DNA from: an uncultured Bacteroidia bacterium
GTDB taxonomy: Bacteria; Bacteroidota; Bacteroidia; Bacteroidales; Prolixibacteraceae
Assembly (NCBI GenBank): GCA_903834845.1
Contig: CAILKW010000349.1
Coordinates: 1-34,846 of the forward strand
Direction of reading: 5' to 3'
DNA: 34,846 nucleotides
The translations under genes were made by a program, and so were the position numbers. This document shows positions 21,731-30,620 of the stretch, piece after piece (the stretch's first letter is position 1; each line of letters begins with the position of its first letter). The notes under the pieces were generated by a model. That model searched no databases. It saw only the letters and a program-made list of their open reading frames with translations, and was not told the origin of the DNA.

Positions 21731-21783
21731 AACATTCTTCAGAACCGTCAGATCGTTGAAGGCGGAAAAATGATTTTCAGGTA
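21731..21783 (+). pseudogene. Direct repeat copy B: diverged GH92 C-terminal remnant (NILQNRQIVEGGKMIFR*)
   Basis: 49/53 identity to 19691-19743, keeps the frame and stop position, with no upstream GH92 body. Confidence 0.88.
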
Positions 21784-21890
21784 GGTGATTATTTTTTTTA
21801 AGAACTGATTAAGTAATAATACCTTTGTGGATATTTTAAAACATTGGGGAGAAGTAAAAGAGGATTATATGTAAAATAACAAAGCCAATT

Positions 21891-23003
21891 ATGAATAAGG
21901 AAATCTTTTCAAATATTAGCAAAATCATTGAAAGAGAAAGTAAGACTACTACTTATAAGTTTGCTCTATTGCGTGGGGTTATTGATATTATTCAGGATAA
22001 TTCACCATACATATTATTTTCAAATGACAGAGTTAATTTTCCAATTGGATTGTTGGTTGAAAAATGGATATTGTATTACTATCCAATCTTTGAATCCTCG
22101 GAATACATTCCTCAAATCAACGGTAAGACAAATCTTGCTTTTGTATTTCATTTAAAAAAAATCATTTCAGAATATAGTAGCAAGGGTGGTTTCTCTGTTT
22201 TTTACAACAATTTGAAGAACAAAGGAATTCCGGATAATCTTCATGCAGATTTTGTTTCTTTGGCCAAAAAAATTAATGATACAATCATCCGAATGCCAAT
22301 GAAATATATTGGGAGTTCGATTAGCAACGACTACTATTCAATTTTTCACTATGAATCCGGAACAAAAAGTAACATTTCAAACTGTACTGATGCTGAATTT
22401 TTGATAAATAGTTTTGGAACCTTTTCAATTCCGATTGACTACTACGAAGCATTTCAAGTATTGGGAAGTTTTATTAGTGGACAAGATTCAATACTTTTTA
22501 AGTGGGCTGAATTTTCCGTTAGTGCATCTGGTAAAAATCTTTCCATTGAAAAGGTTATAAGTGAAGTTTTAAAAAGTCCAATAACTGAAAGAGATGTTAA
22601 GGAATCAAAACAGATATTTAAAGACTTATTAAAGAACGAAGGGAAAGTTTATTGTGTTTGGACCGGCAAACTCATTACAAGCTATGATGTTGACCACTTA
22701 ATACCATTTTCAGTTTGGAAAAATAATGATCTTTGGAATCTACTACCATCTGAAGCAAAAACGAATAACCTGAAATTAGATAAGATACCTTCCATTGAGT
22801 TGATTGAGAAAAGAAAGGGTTTAATCTTTCACTATTGGGAATTACTAAATGAGAAACAAACACAGAGATTTCAAAAGGAAATTCAAATTACCCTTTTGGG
22901 TAACAATCCATTTTCAACATGGAAGGAAACCGCATTTGAACATCTGCTAATCAGATGCAATTATTTAATCTCTAATCGAGGATATACAGAATGGAAAATT
23001 TAA
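21891..23003 (+). CDS. HNH endonuclease domain protein
   Basis: C-terminal VYCVWTGKLITSYDVDHLIPFSVWKNNDLWNLLPSEAKTNNLKLDKIP (HNH signature); N-terminal helical domain YKFALLRGVIDI...PIGLLVEKWILYYYPIFE. Confidence 0.85.
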   Translation: MNKEIFSNISKIIERESKTTTYKFALLRGVIDIIQDNSPYILFSNDRVNFPIGLLVEKWILYYYPIFESSEYIPQINGKTNLAFVFHLKKIISEYSSKGGFSVFYNNLKNKGIPDNLHADFVSLAKKINDTIIRMPMKYIGSSISNDYYSIFHYESGTKSNISNCTDAEFLINSFGTFSIPIDYYEAFQVLGSFISGQDSILFKWAEFSVSASGKNLSIEKVISEVLKSPITERDVKESKQIFKDLLKNEGKVYCVWTGKLITSYDVDHLIPFSVWKNNDLWNLLPSEAKTNNLKLDKIPSIELIEKRKGLIFHYWELLNEKQTQRFQKEIQITLLGNNPFSTWKETAFEHLLIRCNYLISNRGYTEWKI

Positions 23004-23863
23004 ATTCTAATATATTTAGCCATCTTACAGCTAAGGAAAGAGAAACTATTTCATTCCCGGCAAGGTTATTACTAGATAAAAAATTATTGATAGGAGAGGT
23101 TCTTGATTTCGGCTGTGGTTTTGGAAAGGATGTTGAGTTACTAAAAGAAAAAGGAATAAATATTGTTGGATACGACAAGTATTACTTCCCTGAATATCCA
23201 ACTAAAAAATATGATACTATAATCTGCTTTTATGTTTTGAATGTATTATTACCGGAAGAACAAGCGAATCTATTGATGGAGGTTTCCCGTTTACTTAAAA
23301 CAAGCGGCAAGGCATTCTTTGCAGTTAGAAGAGATTTGCAAAAGGAAGGATTCAGGATGCACAAAGTACATCAAAAGCCGACTTTCCAATGCAATGTAAA
23401 GCTCGGCTATAAAACGATTTTCAAAAATGAAAACTGTGAAATATACGAATACAGACATTATAACCAAATTATAAACATTAAAGGTAATTCAACTTGTCCA
23501 TTCTGCAATCCTGATCCTGAGAAAGAATTGATAGTTGAGTCAGCAACAGCTTATTCCATCTATGATAGTTTTCCGGTTAGCGATGGACATTCTTTAATTA
23601 TTCCGAAAAAGCACTGCGAAGATTACTTTGATTTATCATTTAAGGAGCAATCCGCTTGCTGGTTCATGTTGAACACTGTTAAACAAATATTGATTAAAAA
23701 ATTTAATCCAGACGGATTCAATATTGGCATAAATGTAAATGAAGCTGCGGGTCAGACTGTTCCTCACGTTCATATTCATATAATTCCACGTTATTCAGGC
23801 GATGTGAAAGATCCTCAAGGTGGGGTAAGAGGAGTTATTCCTGAGAAGAAAAGTTATAAATAG
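22991..23863 (+). CDS. Class I SAM-dependent methyltransferase – HIT family hydrolase fusion
   Basis: N-terminal EVLDFGCGFGKDVELLKEKGINIVGYDKYYFP (SAM motif I); C-terminal CPFCNPD...GHSLIIPKKH...NVNEAAGQTVPHVHIHIIPRYSGD...GGVRGVIPEK (HIT HxHxH). Overlaps the HNH gene by 13 bp. Confidence 0.92.
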   Translation: MENLNSNIFSHLTAKERETISFPARLLLDKKLLIGEVLDFGCGFGKDVELLKEKGINIVGYDKYYFPEYPTKKYDTIICFYVLNVLLPEEQANLLMEVSRLLKTSGKAFFAVRRDLQKEGFRMHKVHQKPTFQCNVKLGYKTIFKNENCEIYEYRHYNQIINIKGNSTCPFCNPDPEKELIVESATAYSIYDSFPVSDGHSLIIPKKHCEDYFDLSFKEQSACWFMLNTVKQILIKKFNPDGFNIGINVNEAAGQTVPHVHIHIIPRYSGDVKDPQGGVRGVIPEKKSYK

Positions 23864-24260
23864 TTCATAAGATGTCATTTTAGATAATAATACCATTTAA
23901 AGGGCTCTTTATATCCTATACTTGTAAATTTGTTACTTTTGAATTAAATTTTAATGCTGCATCCTCTGCAAAACAATTGAGTTCAATAAAGCGTATTCTT
24001 CAAATCCATTCCCATAAGATTTTACCATGTATTGTACCTTCACCACTCCTACCATATTCGATTTTGTTGTGGCTAACGATGTTTCCCACAAACGGTGTAT
24101 TTGTCAGTAAAAAAACCTTTAGGAGTAATCACAATTTTAAGGAAAAACTTACCGAGAGAAAGAAATTAGTGAGAGGTATCCTGCTTACAAAAACTCTGAT
24201 TCAGATAAACAAAAAAGGATAAAAAGCATTAGCTTTGCAGCAGATAAAAAAAATGAAATT

Positions 24261-24464
24261 ATGAATGTAGCTGAAAAAAGAGATTTTATCAATAATCACT
24301 TACATCAAGAAGACGAAAGCCTAATTAATCAGTTTTATGAAACTCTTCGCAAAGAAGAAATTTTAAAAACGAAGCTAATAAGTAGAGCAGAAAAATCAGA
24401 AAATGATATCCTTACCGGTAAAGTTTTCACTAGAACTGAAATAGAGCTGAAAACTAAAGATTAG
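24261..24464 (+). CDS. Small antitoxin-like protein, no partner toxin seen
   Basis: 67 aa MNVAEKRDFINNHLHQEDESLINQFYETLRKEEILKTKLISRAEKSENDILTGKVFTRTEIELKTK resembles Bacteroidetes RelE/ParE-associated antitoxins; TAGCTTTG -7-like box at 24230-24237. Confidence 0.55.
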   Translation: MNVAEKRDFINNHLHQEDESLINQFYETLRKEEILKTKLISRAEKSENDILTGKVFTRTEIELKTKD

Positions 24465-24570
24465 AAAGTAGTTATTTAGGAGAATATATACTAAACACTG
24501 GAACTCGCTCCTAAAAAACAGAATATTAGTTCATTATGCCAAATGAGAGTTGAAAAATTTATCGTGTGAT

Positions 24571-24636
24571 AATGCCGAAGGCATGATAGGATTATAGCAA
24601 ATTAGTACGAAAGGGGCTAAAATGCCGAAGGCATGA
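24571..24636. repeat. Two REP-like palindromes AATGCCGAAGGCATGA spaced exactly 50 bp
   Basis: ATGCC-GAA-GGCAT hairpins at 24572-24584 and 24622-24634 with shared flanking bases. Confidence 0.8.
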
Positions 24637-24864
24637 CAGATTTATTTCACCACATCTTGGTTTAAGAACATTTCTCAGGAATTTTGTATAATCCTAACAA
24701 CTCTTCAGGTTTAAAAATCCAACCCTTGATTCGCATCCCATATATTTTTAGGCTTTGTTCACATCGTATTTAAAACTTCCTAAAGGTAGTGTTATATAAA
24801 AAAAAGAGACCTCTATTAGAACAAAAATGCTGTTAAAAACCATAAGCTATTGCAGTAGTAGAAA

Positions 24865-25569
24865 TTAGCAACAAGATAATGGATCACAATTCCAAACCGG
24901 TGGCAGATTAGAAATTTCGGGTAAGTAAATCCCATCCTGCTTATCGGGCCTAACAAATTTCACCAGAAAATCAACTTTCCCTTTGTTTTCAACTCGCCAA
25001 ACCGCACCCTCAACTTTATCAATTGCACCATGCCCCGATTTTTCAATGTGTTTCAAAACCCAATTAACTCCAATCGGCTGACCAATATGTATCAGGTGCG
25101 GTATCGTAAATCCAAACGGCAAAATGCGCAACATGAAGTTATGATAATTAAGTCGTTGATGTTTTTGCATTATATCGAAAGGGACAAAGGGTTCGTGAGA
25201 CAAATTATACCGCGTACTATGAGCCTGTAAAAGCCATTCACCTACAACACGTTCACCTTCAAAAAGCAATTTATCAAAGCGAGACTTTTCTTTTTCTACC
25301 CATTTTGAAAAATAGTGATGTTGTTCAAAAGGAGATGTATCTGCAACATATCCCGAACGGGTTAGAGCTATAATTTGTCCGTTGATTTTGGCAATTGAGC
25401 AATTTGACCCATCGAGCTTTTCCTGCACAATGACCAGATCGAATTTATCGCGCGGCTTCTCTGTGGCGATTTTTTCCTGCCCTATTTCGCAATGATGATC
25501 ACCTTCGCCTATACGCGATTTCGATAAATGTGGGATAGTTCCATAAGCTTTTTGTCCTAAAGGCTTCAT
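24865..25569 (-). CDS. RNA ligase family protein (Rnl2-like nucleotidyltransferase)
   Basis: VQEKLDGSN (motif I, KxDG), RVVGEWLLQAHSTRYNL, KVEGAVWRVE (motif IV), LVKFVRPDK (motif V). Confidence 0.85.
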   Translation of the reverse strand: MKPLGQKAYGTIPHLSKSRIGEGDHHCEIGQEKIATEKPRDKFDLVIVQEKLDGSNCSIAKINGQIIALTRSGYVADTSPFEQHHYFSKWVEKEKSRFDKLLFEGERVVGEWLLQAHSTRYNLSHEPFVPFDIMQKHQRLNYHNFMLRILPFGFTIPHLIHIGQPIGVNWVLKHIEKSGHGAIDKVEGAVWRVENKGKVDFLVKFVRPDKQDGIYLPEISNLPPVWNCDPLSCC

Positions 25570-25579
25570 ATATTAGATT

Positions 25580-26425
25580 TTATAGTTTTTTACCAAGCCA
25601 CAAAACAGCATCAAGAATCATTTTGTTTTGAACCGAACTTTCGAAGGTAAATGAAAGCTCTTTATTTGTACCACTTTCAAAGTCAAGGTCGTTGTGTCCC
25701 ATATTGAAATAAATCATCCGGTAGTTTTTATTTGTCCACACCACAGGGTAATCGCCACTGTGCCAGATCTCCCATAATTTCGGGCCTGTTCCGAGAGGAA
25801 AACTGGATTTATCAATTGAAGCAAGAACCTCAATATCTGGATTTTTGCGTAAGTCGTTTTTCCAGCTATACCATTCATTGGCAGAAGCTTTGTATGTCAC
25901 AGGTAAATGTTTCGTGGCAGGGTGTTTCCGGTTCTCAACTCGTAAAATAGCTGAGGTAGGTCGCCAGGTATTTCCTTTATATTCACCTGAACCTAAAAAT
26001 TCGTTATGATACCAGTCCCAATTTTGAGGAAAAGCGGAAGGTGTAAGTGCAAAACCTGCAAAATGAAACCCCATCCACGCGCCTCCATTTTTCATATACT
26101 GCTCAAAAGCAGCTCTTTGCTCAGGTTTTTCGGGGCGTGTACCGAGAAATATTACAACATCAAATTTTGCGAGAAATTCCATATTCAGGTTGCTCCAGTT
26201 GCTTGTTGTATCTAATGAAAACCTGTTTTTGGCACCCATTTCACCGAACCAACGGCTTGCTTCGTAAACAAAACTCAAATGAGCACTCTCATTATGTGCT
26301 GAATAGAACGCAATTACACTGAATTTTGTCCCATTCTTGCGGGCATAAATGCTAGAAAAGATCAATAAAAACGTCAGCATCAAAGCCACTCGGCCAATAA
26401 ACATTTTTCTGTTCCTGAATATCAT
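25580..26425 (-). CDS. ThuA-like domain protein, secreted
   Basis: Signal peptide; FDVVIFLGTRPEKPEQRAAFEQYMKNGGAWMGFHFAG, PVVWTNKNYRMIYFNMGHND. Confidence 0.85.
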   Translation of the reverse strand: MIFRNRKMFIGRVALMLTFLLIFSSIYARKNGTKFSVIAFYSAHNESAHLSFVYEASRWFGEMGAKNRFSLDTTSNWSNLNMEFLAKFDVVIFLGTRPEKPEQRAAFEQYMKNGGAWMGFHFAGFALTPSAFPQNWDWYHNEFLGSGEYKGNTWRPTSAILRVENRKHPATKHLPVTYKASANEWYSWKNDLRKNPDIEVLASIDKSSFPLGTGPKLWEIWHSGDYPVVWTNKNYRMIYFNMGHNDLDFESGTNKELSFTFESSVQNKMILDAVLWLGKKL

Positions 26426-26505
26426 TAAATGAAGATTTGAAGTTTATGGACAAAGATACCCCGATATTTATTTACTTTTGCCACGTTGTCCGAAATATTT
26501 AAACT

Positions 26506-29500
26506 TTGGAACTTAAGGAACTTTTAAAATATTACACTTTGCATCCGACAGTTATCGGTTTGCGGGAAATGATTGCCCAATCTGATGCCGGGAAAATTTC
26601 ACTCAAAGGATTGGCAGGATCCTCACCATCAGTAGTTTTAACTGCTGCATATCAGATAGAACCGTTTAGTACTGTCGCTATACTCAACGACAGAGAAGAG
26701 GCAGCCTACTTCTTCGATGATCTCAATTCGTTGGGTCTTGAAGAAAAAATCCTTTTCTTCCCTTCATCATTCAGGCGCAGTATTGTTCACGAAAGAGTTG
26801 ACAGTGAAAATATAATTTTCAGAACTGAAGTACTTAATAAGTTGGTTCTCAATGAAACAGGCTATCTCGTTATCACTTACCCTGAAGCAATTATGGAAAA
26901 GGTGATATCGGAATCTGGACTTGGAAAACTCACACTGCATATCAGGAAAGGAGACAAACTGTCTATCTCATTTATAAACGAAGTTCTGTATGAGTATGGT
27001 TTTGAAAGGGTTGAATTTGTTTATGAACCGGGTCAATATTCGTTACGAGGCTCAATAATTGATATCTTCTCCTTCTCAAACGAAGATCCTTACCGTATTG
27101 ATTTCTTCGGTGATGAAATAGATTCAATAAGAACCTTTGATATTGAGGATCAGATTTCGAAAGAGACTTTAACAAGAATCTCGATTATTCCTAATATTCA
27201 GGAAGGACTGAAAGACGAAAAACGAGTTTCAGTATTTGAATTTTTAGATAAAAAGACTGTTATCGCAGCTCATAACTTCACTTACGTTTCGGGACAAATA
27301 AAGCTTTTGCATCAGGAGGCAGACGTGAAGTATAAAGATGACATAATTGCAAATCTGGTAATCTCTGGAAAGGAGTTCAAGAGTGGAGTCGCAGACTTTA
27401 CCTGTGTTGAATTTGGTCATTCTCACTATTTTAATACGTCTGAAGAAATTCTTTTCAATACATCAAAACAACCTGTATTCAGTAAAAACTTCGATTTACT
27501 GGGTCACAATCTAAAATCGAACCGAAAAAATGGTTACCGGAATATACTTCTGACATCAAGTCCAAAGCAGATTGAAAGACTTCACGCCATTTTTGATGAC
27601 AAAGGCGATCCCCAAAAGATAGATAGTTTGCTATTCGCTATAAATGAGGGATTTATTGATCACGATCTGAAATTATGCTGTTATACCGATCACCAGATTT
27701 TTGAACGTTATCACCGGTTTAAGTTACGTTCTAAAAAATCGTCCCGACAGGCAATTACCTTAAAAGAGTTAACCAAACTTCATCCGGGAGATTTCGTTGT
27801 GCACATTGATCATGGAGTAGGAAAATTTGCCGGATTGGTTAAAACCGAAGTCAATGGGAAAGTTCAGGAGGCTATACGATTGATTTATAGGGATAACGAT
27901 TCGCTTTTGGTAAGTATCCACTCTTTGCATCGCATTGCGAAATATAAGGGAAAAGATGGACAGGAGCCTTCGATTAATAAATTGGGAACTGCTGCATGGC
28001 AGAACCTAAAAACAAAAACCAAAAATAAAGTTAAAGATATTGCCCGCGAACTGATAGCCCTTTACGCCAAACGGAAGATGGAAAATGGATTTGCTTTTTC
28101 AGCCGATTCGTACCTTCAGGAAGAACTTGAGGCAAGCTTTATTTATGAAGATACTCCCGACCAATTGAAAGCTACTTATTCCGTTAAGGAAGATATGGAA
28201 AAGCATATACCAATGGATCGTTTGATTTGCGGCGATGTTGGTTTTGGCAAAACCGAAGTTGCTATAAGAGCCGCGTTCAAAGCTGTTGCCGACAGTAAAC
28301 AAGTAGCAGTATTGGTTCCGACAACTATCCTTGCCCTTCAACATTACAAAACGTTTTCGGAAAGGTTAAAGGATTTTCCATGTAATGTACAATATATTAG
28401 TAGGTTGCGACATTCAGGCGATGTTAAAACCGTTTTGAAGGAGCTTAGCGAAGGGAAAGTTGATATTATTATTGGCACTCATAAACTAATTGGGAAAGAA
28501 GTTAAATTCAAAGATCTTGGATTGCTGATTATTGACGAGGAGCAGCATTTTGGAGTTTCGGTAAAGGAGAAACTAAAACAGCTCAAAGCAAATGTTGATA
28601 CACTGACACTTACTGCAACACCAATTCCGCGCACTTTGCAATTTTCGCTTATGGGTGCACGCGATCTATCTATAATCAACACGCCGCCACCAAATAGGTA
28701 TCCTATTAATACAGAGGTAAGTACATTTAATGAAGAGCTTATCCGCGATGCAATCAATTACGAAGTCGCTCGTGGAGGACAGGCGTTTTTTATTAATAAC
28801 AGGGTTCAGAATATTAACGAAATTGAATTGCTTATCAAACGACTTTGTCCCGGAGTAAAAACTGTTGTGGGGCATGGACAGATGGAGGGTGACAGGCTTG
28901 AAAAAGTGATGTTCGATTTTGTGAATGGCGATTTTGATGTACTTGTTGCAACAACAATTATTGAATCGGGTCTCGACATTCCGAATACCAACACTATAAT
29001 AATCAACAACGCCCAGAATTTTGGGTTGAGTGAACTACACCAATTACGAGGTCGTGTAGGCAGATCGAACAGGAAAGCGTTCTGTTATTTATTGGCACCA
29101 CCCTTGAATGTACTGTCAACAGATGCACGCAGAAGATTGCAGGCAATTGAAGAGTTTTCTGAAATAGGCAGCGGCTTCAACATTGCAATGCAGGACCTCG
29201 ATATTCGCGGTGCAGGAAATTTATTAGGTGGCGAACAGAGCGGATTTATTGCCGATATAGGTTTTGAGGCTTACCACAGGATATTGAATGAAGCGATGAT
29301 GGAGCTTAAATCGGGTGAATTTCAAGACCTTTTTGAAGATGAAAATGCAGAAGCTTCGGAAACTTTTCTTGATCTGAAATATGTAAACGACTGTAATATA
29401 GATACTGACCTCCAATTACTTTTCCCCGATGAGTATATCTCAAGTATTTCGGAGCGAATGTTGCTTTATCGCGAATTGGATAATATGGAGAATGAAAAAA

Positions 29501-29847
29501 CTGTTCAGCAGTTTGAGAAAGGGCTTATTGATCGTTTCGGGCCAATTCCTGAACCCTCACGCGAACTGATTGATGTTGTTCGTCTGCGTTGGATTGCTAT
29601 TTCATTAAATATGGAACGTATTATTCTGAAAGAGTCGCGAATGATATGTTATTTGCCATCAGATGTCAATTCTAAATATTACCAATCGCCTAATTTTCAA
29701 AAACTGATGCAATGGATTCACCTGAATCAATCGAGATGCCGTGTCAAGGAGGGAAAAGGAAAACTAAGTATTAACTTTTCAGAAATCAGCACTTTACGCA
29801 AGGCTGTAAATTTGCTTACTGCAATAGCTGAGAAGGTGATTATATGA
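26506..29847 (+). CDS. mfd: Transcription-repair coupling factor Mfd
   Basis: 1113 aa; CarD-like RID (HPGDFVVHIDHGVGKFAGL), helicase motifs GDVGFGKTEVAIRAAF, IIDEEQHFGV, TATPIPRTL, QLRGRVGRS. TTG start proposed. Confidence 0.96.
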   Translation: MELKELLKYYTLHPTVIGLREMIAQSDAGKISLKGLAGSSPSVVLTAAYQIEPFSTVAILNDREEAAYFFDDLNSLGLEEKILFFPSSFRRSIVHERVDSENIIFRTEVLNKLVLNETGYLVITYPEAIMEKVISESGLGKLTLHIRKGDKLSISFINEVLYEYGFERVEFVYEPGQYSLRGSIIDIFSFSNEDPYRIDFFGDEIDSIRTFDIEDQISKETLTRISIIPNIQEGLKDEKRVSVFEFLDKKTVIAAHNFTYVSGQIKLLHQEADVKYKDDIIANLVISGKEFKSGVADFTCVEFGHSHYFNTSEEILFNTSKQPVFSKNFDLLGHNLKSNRKNGYRNILLTSSPKQIERLHAIFDDKGDPQKIDSLLFAINEGFIDHDLKLCCYTDHQIFERYHRFKLRSKKSSRQAITLKELTKLHPGDFVVHIDHGVGKFAGLVKTEVNGKVQEAIRLIYRDNDSLLVSIHSLHRIAKYKGKDGQEPSINKLGTAAWQNLKTKTKNKVKDIARELIALYAKRKMENGFAFSADSYLQEELEASFIYEDTPDQLKATYSVKEDMEKHIPMDRLICGDVGFGKTEVAIRAAFKAVADSKQVAVLVPTTILALQHYKTFSERLKDFPCNVQYISRLRHSGDVKTVLKELSEGKVDIIIGTHKLIGKEVKFKDLGLLIIDEEQHFGVSVKEKLKQLKANVDTLTLTATPIPRTLQFSLMGARDLSIINTPPPNRYPINTEVSTFNEELIRDAINYEVARGGQAFFINNRVQNINEIELLIKRLCPGVKTVVGHGQMEGDRLEKVMFDFVNGDFDVLVATTIIESGLDIPNTNTIIINNAQNFGLSELHQLRGRVGRSNRKAFCYLLAPPLNVLSTDARRRLQAIEEFSEIGSGFNIAMQDLDIRGAGNLLGGEQSGFIADIGFEAYHRILNEAMMELKSGEFQDLFEDENAEASETFLDLKYVNDCNIDTDLQLLFPDEYISSISERMLLYRELDNMENEKTVQQFEKGLIDRFGPIPEPSRELIDVVRLRWIAISLNMERIILKESRMICYLPSDVNSKYYQSPNFQKLMQWIHLNQSRCRVKEGKGKLSINFSEISTLRKAVNLLTAIAEKVII

Positions 29848-30003
29848 CAAAATTACATTTCCGAAAAACCTTATTTTCCATTTATTCTGTATTGAATGAA
29901 TATTTTGGAAACAAATCGGATATTCATTTTGGCCAGGAATTGTAATTCTGTTTTTAATCCTTAATTTTGGCTTAAATTCTTAATTTATTTTCAAATTAAA
30001 ACC

Positions 30004-30597
30004 ATGGGACAAATTCAATTTAACCTGGATCAGCAATACTCCTTTGCCGATTACCTCACTTGGGGAGATGACAAAAGGTATGAACTGTTTAATGGAAAGG
30101 TTATGGAACTTTTGCCGTCCCCAACCTCGAAACACCAGAGCGTTTCAGGCAATATTTATGGCTTTTATTGGAATTTCCTAAAGGACAAAAAGCCATGCAA
30201 GGTTCTTTATGCACCAATTGATGTGCGGTTGCCTGTAAAACCTGATGCCATTACCGATGATCAGATATTTACGGTCGTCCAGCCAGATATTATTGTTGTA
30301 TGTGATTCTGAAAAGTTAGATGAAAAAGGTTGCCTCGGGGCACCTGATCTTGTTGTGGAAGTTTTGTCGCCATCAACTGCAAAGAAAGACGTGAAAGACA
30401 AGTATTTGCTTTATGAACTGGCAGGTGTCAGGGAATATTGGATTGTACACCCCTTAGACGAACTGCTCACAGTGTTCAAACAAAGCAGCGAGGGCAAACT
30501 TGCTTTTGATAAAATCTATACTTATGACGATGAGGTAAAAGTTGGGATTTTTGATGGGCTTGTAATCAACTTAAAGGATATATTCGACAGAAAATAA
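30004..30597 (+). CDS. Uma2 family (DUF820) endonuclease-fold protein
   Basis: YELFNGKVMELLPSPTSKHQ, QPDIIVVCD, GAPDLVVEVLSPSTAKKDVKDKYLLYELAGVREYWIVHP. Confidence 0.92.
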   Translation: MGQIQFNLDQQYSFADYLTWGDDKRYELFNGKVMELLPSPTSKHQSVSGNIYGFYWNFLKDKKPCKVLYAPIDVRLPVKPDAITDDQIFTVVQPDIIVVCDSEKLDEKGCLGAPDLVVEVLSPSTAKKDVKDKYLLYELAGVREYWIVHPLDELLTVFKQSSEGKLAFDKIYTYDDEVKVGIFDGLVINLKDIFDRK

Positions 30598-30620
30598 TCA
30601 TAACCAAATACATACCTAAT

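Noticed and set aside
19691-21783. Classical transposon target-site duplication
   Set aside because: 53 bp with 4 mismatches, silent changes and retained stop codons is too long and diverged for a TSD; no transposase or terminal inverted repeats seen.
23977-24222. 81-aa ORF between MTase–HIT and the antitoxin-like gene
   Set aside because: No recognisable family, biased composition and no clear ribosome-binding context; probably spurious.
24571-24636. Minimal CRISPR array from the two AATGCCGAAGGCATGA copies
   Set aside because: Only two short palindromic copies, no cas genes, and related partial copies elsewhere; fits a REP-like element.
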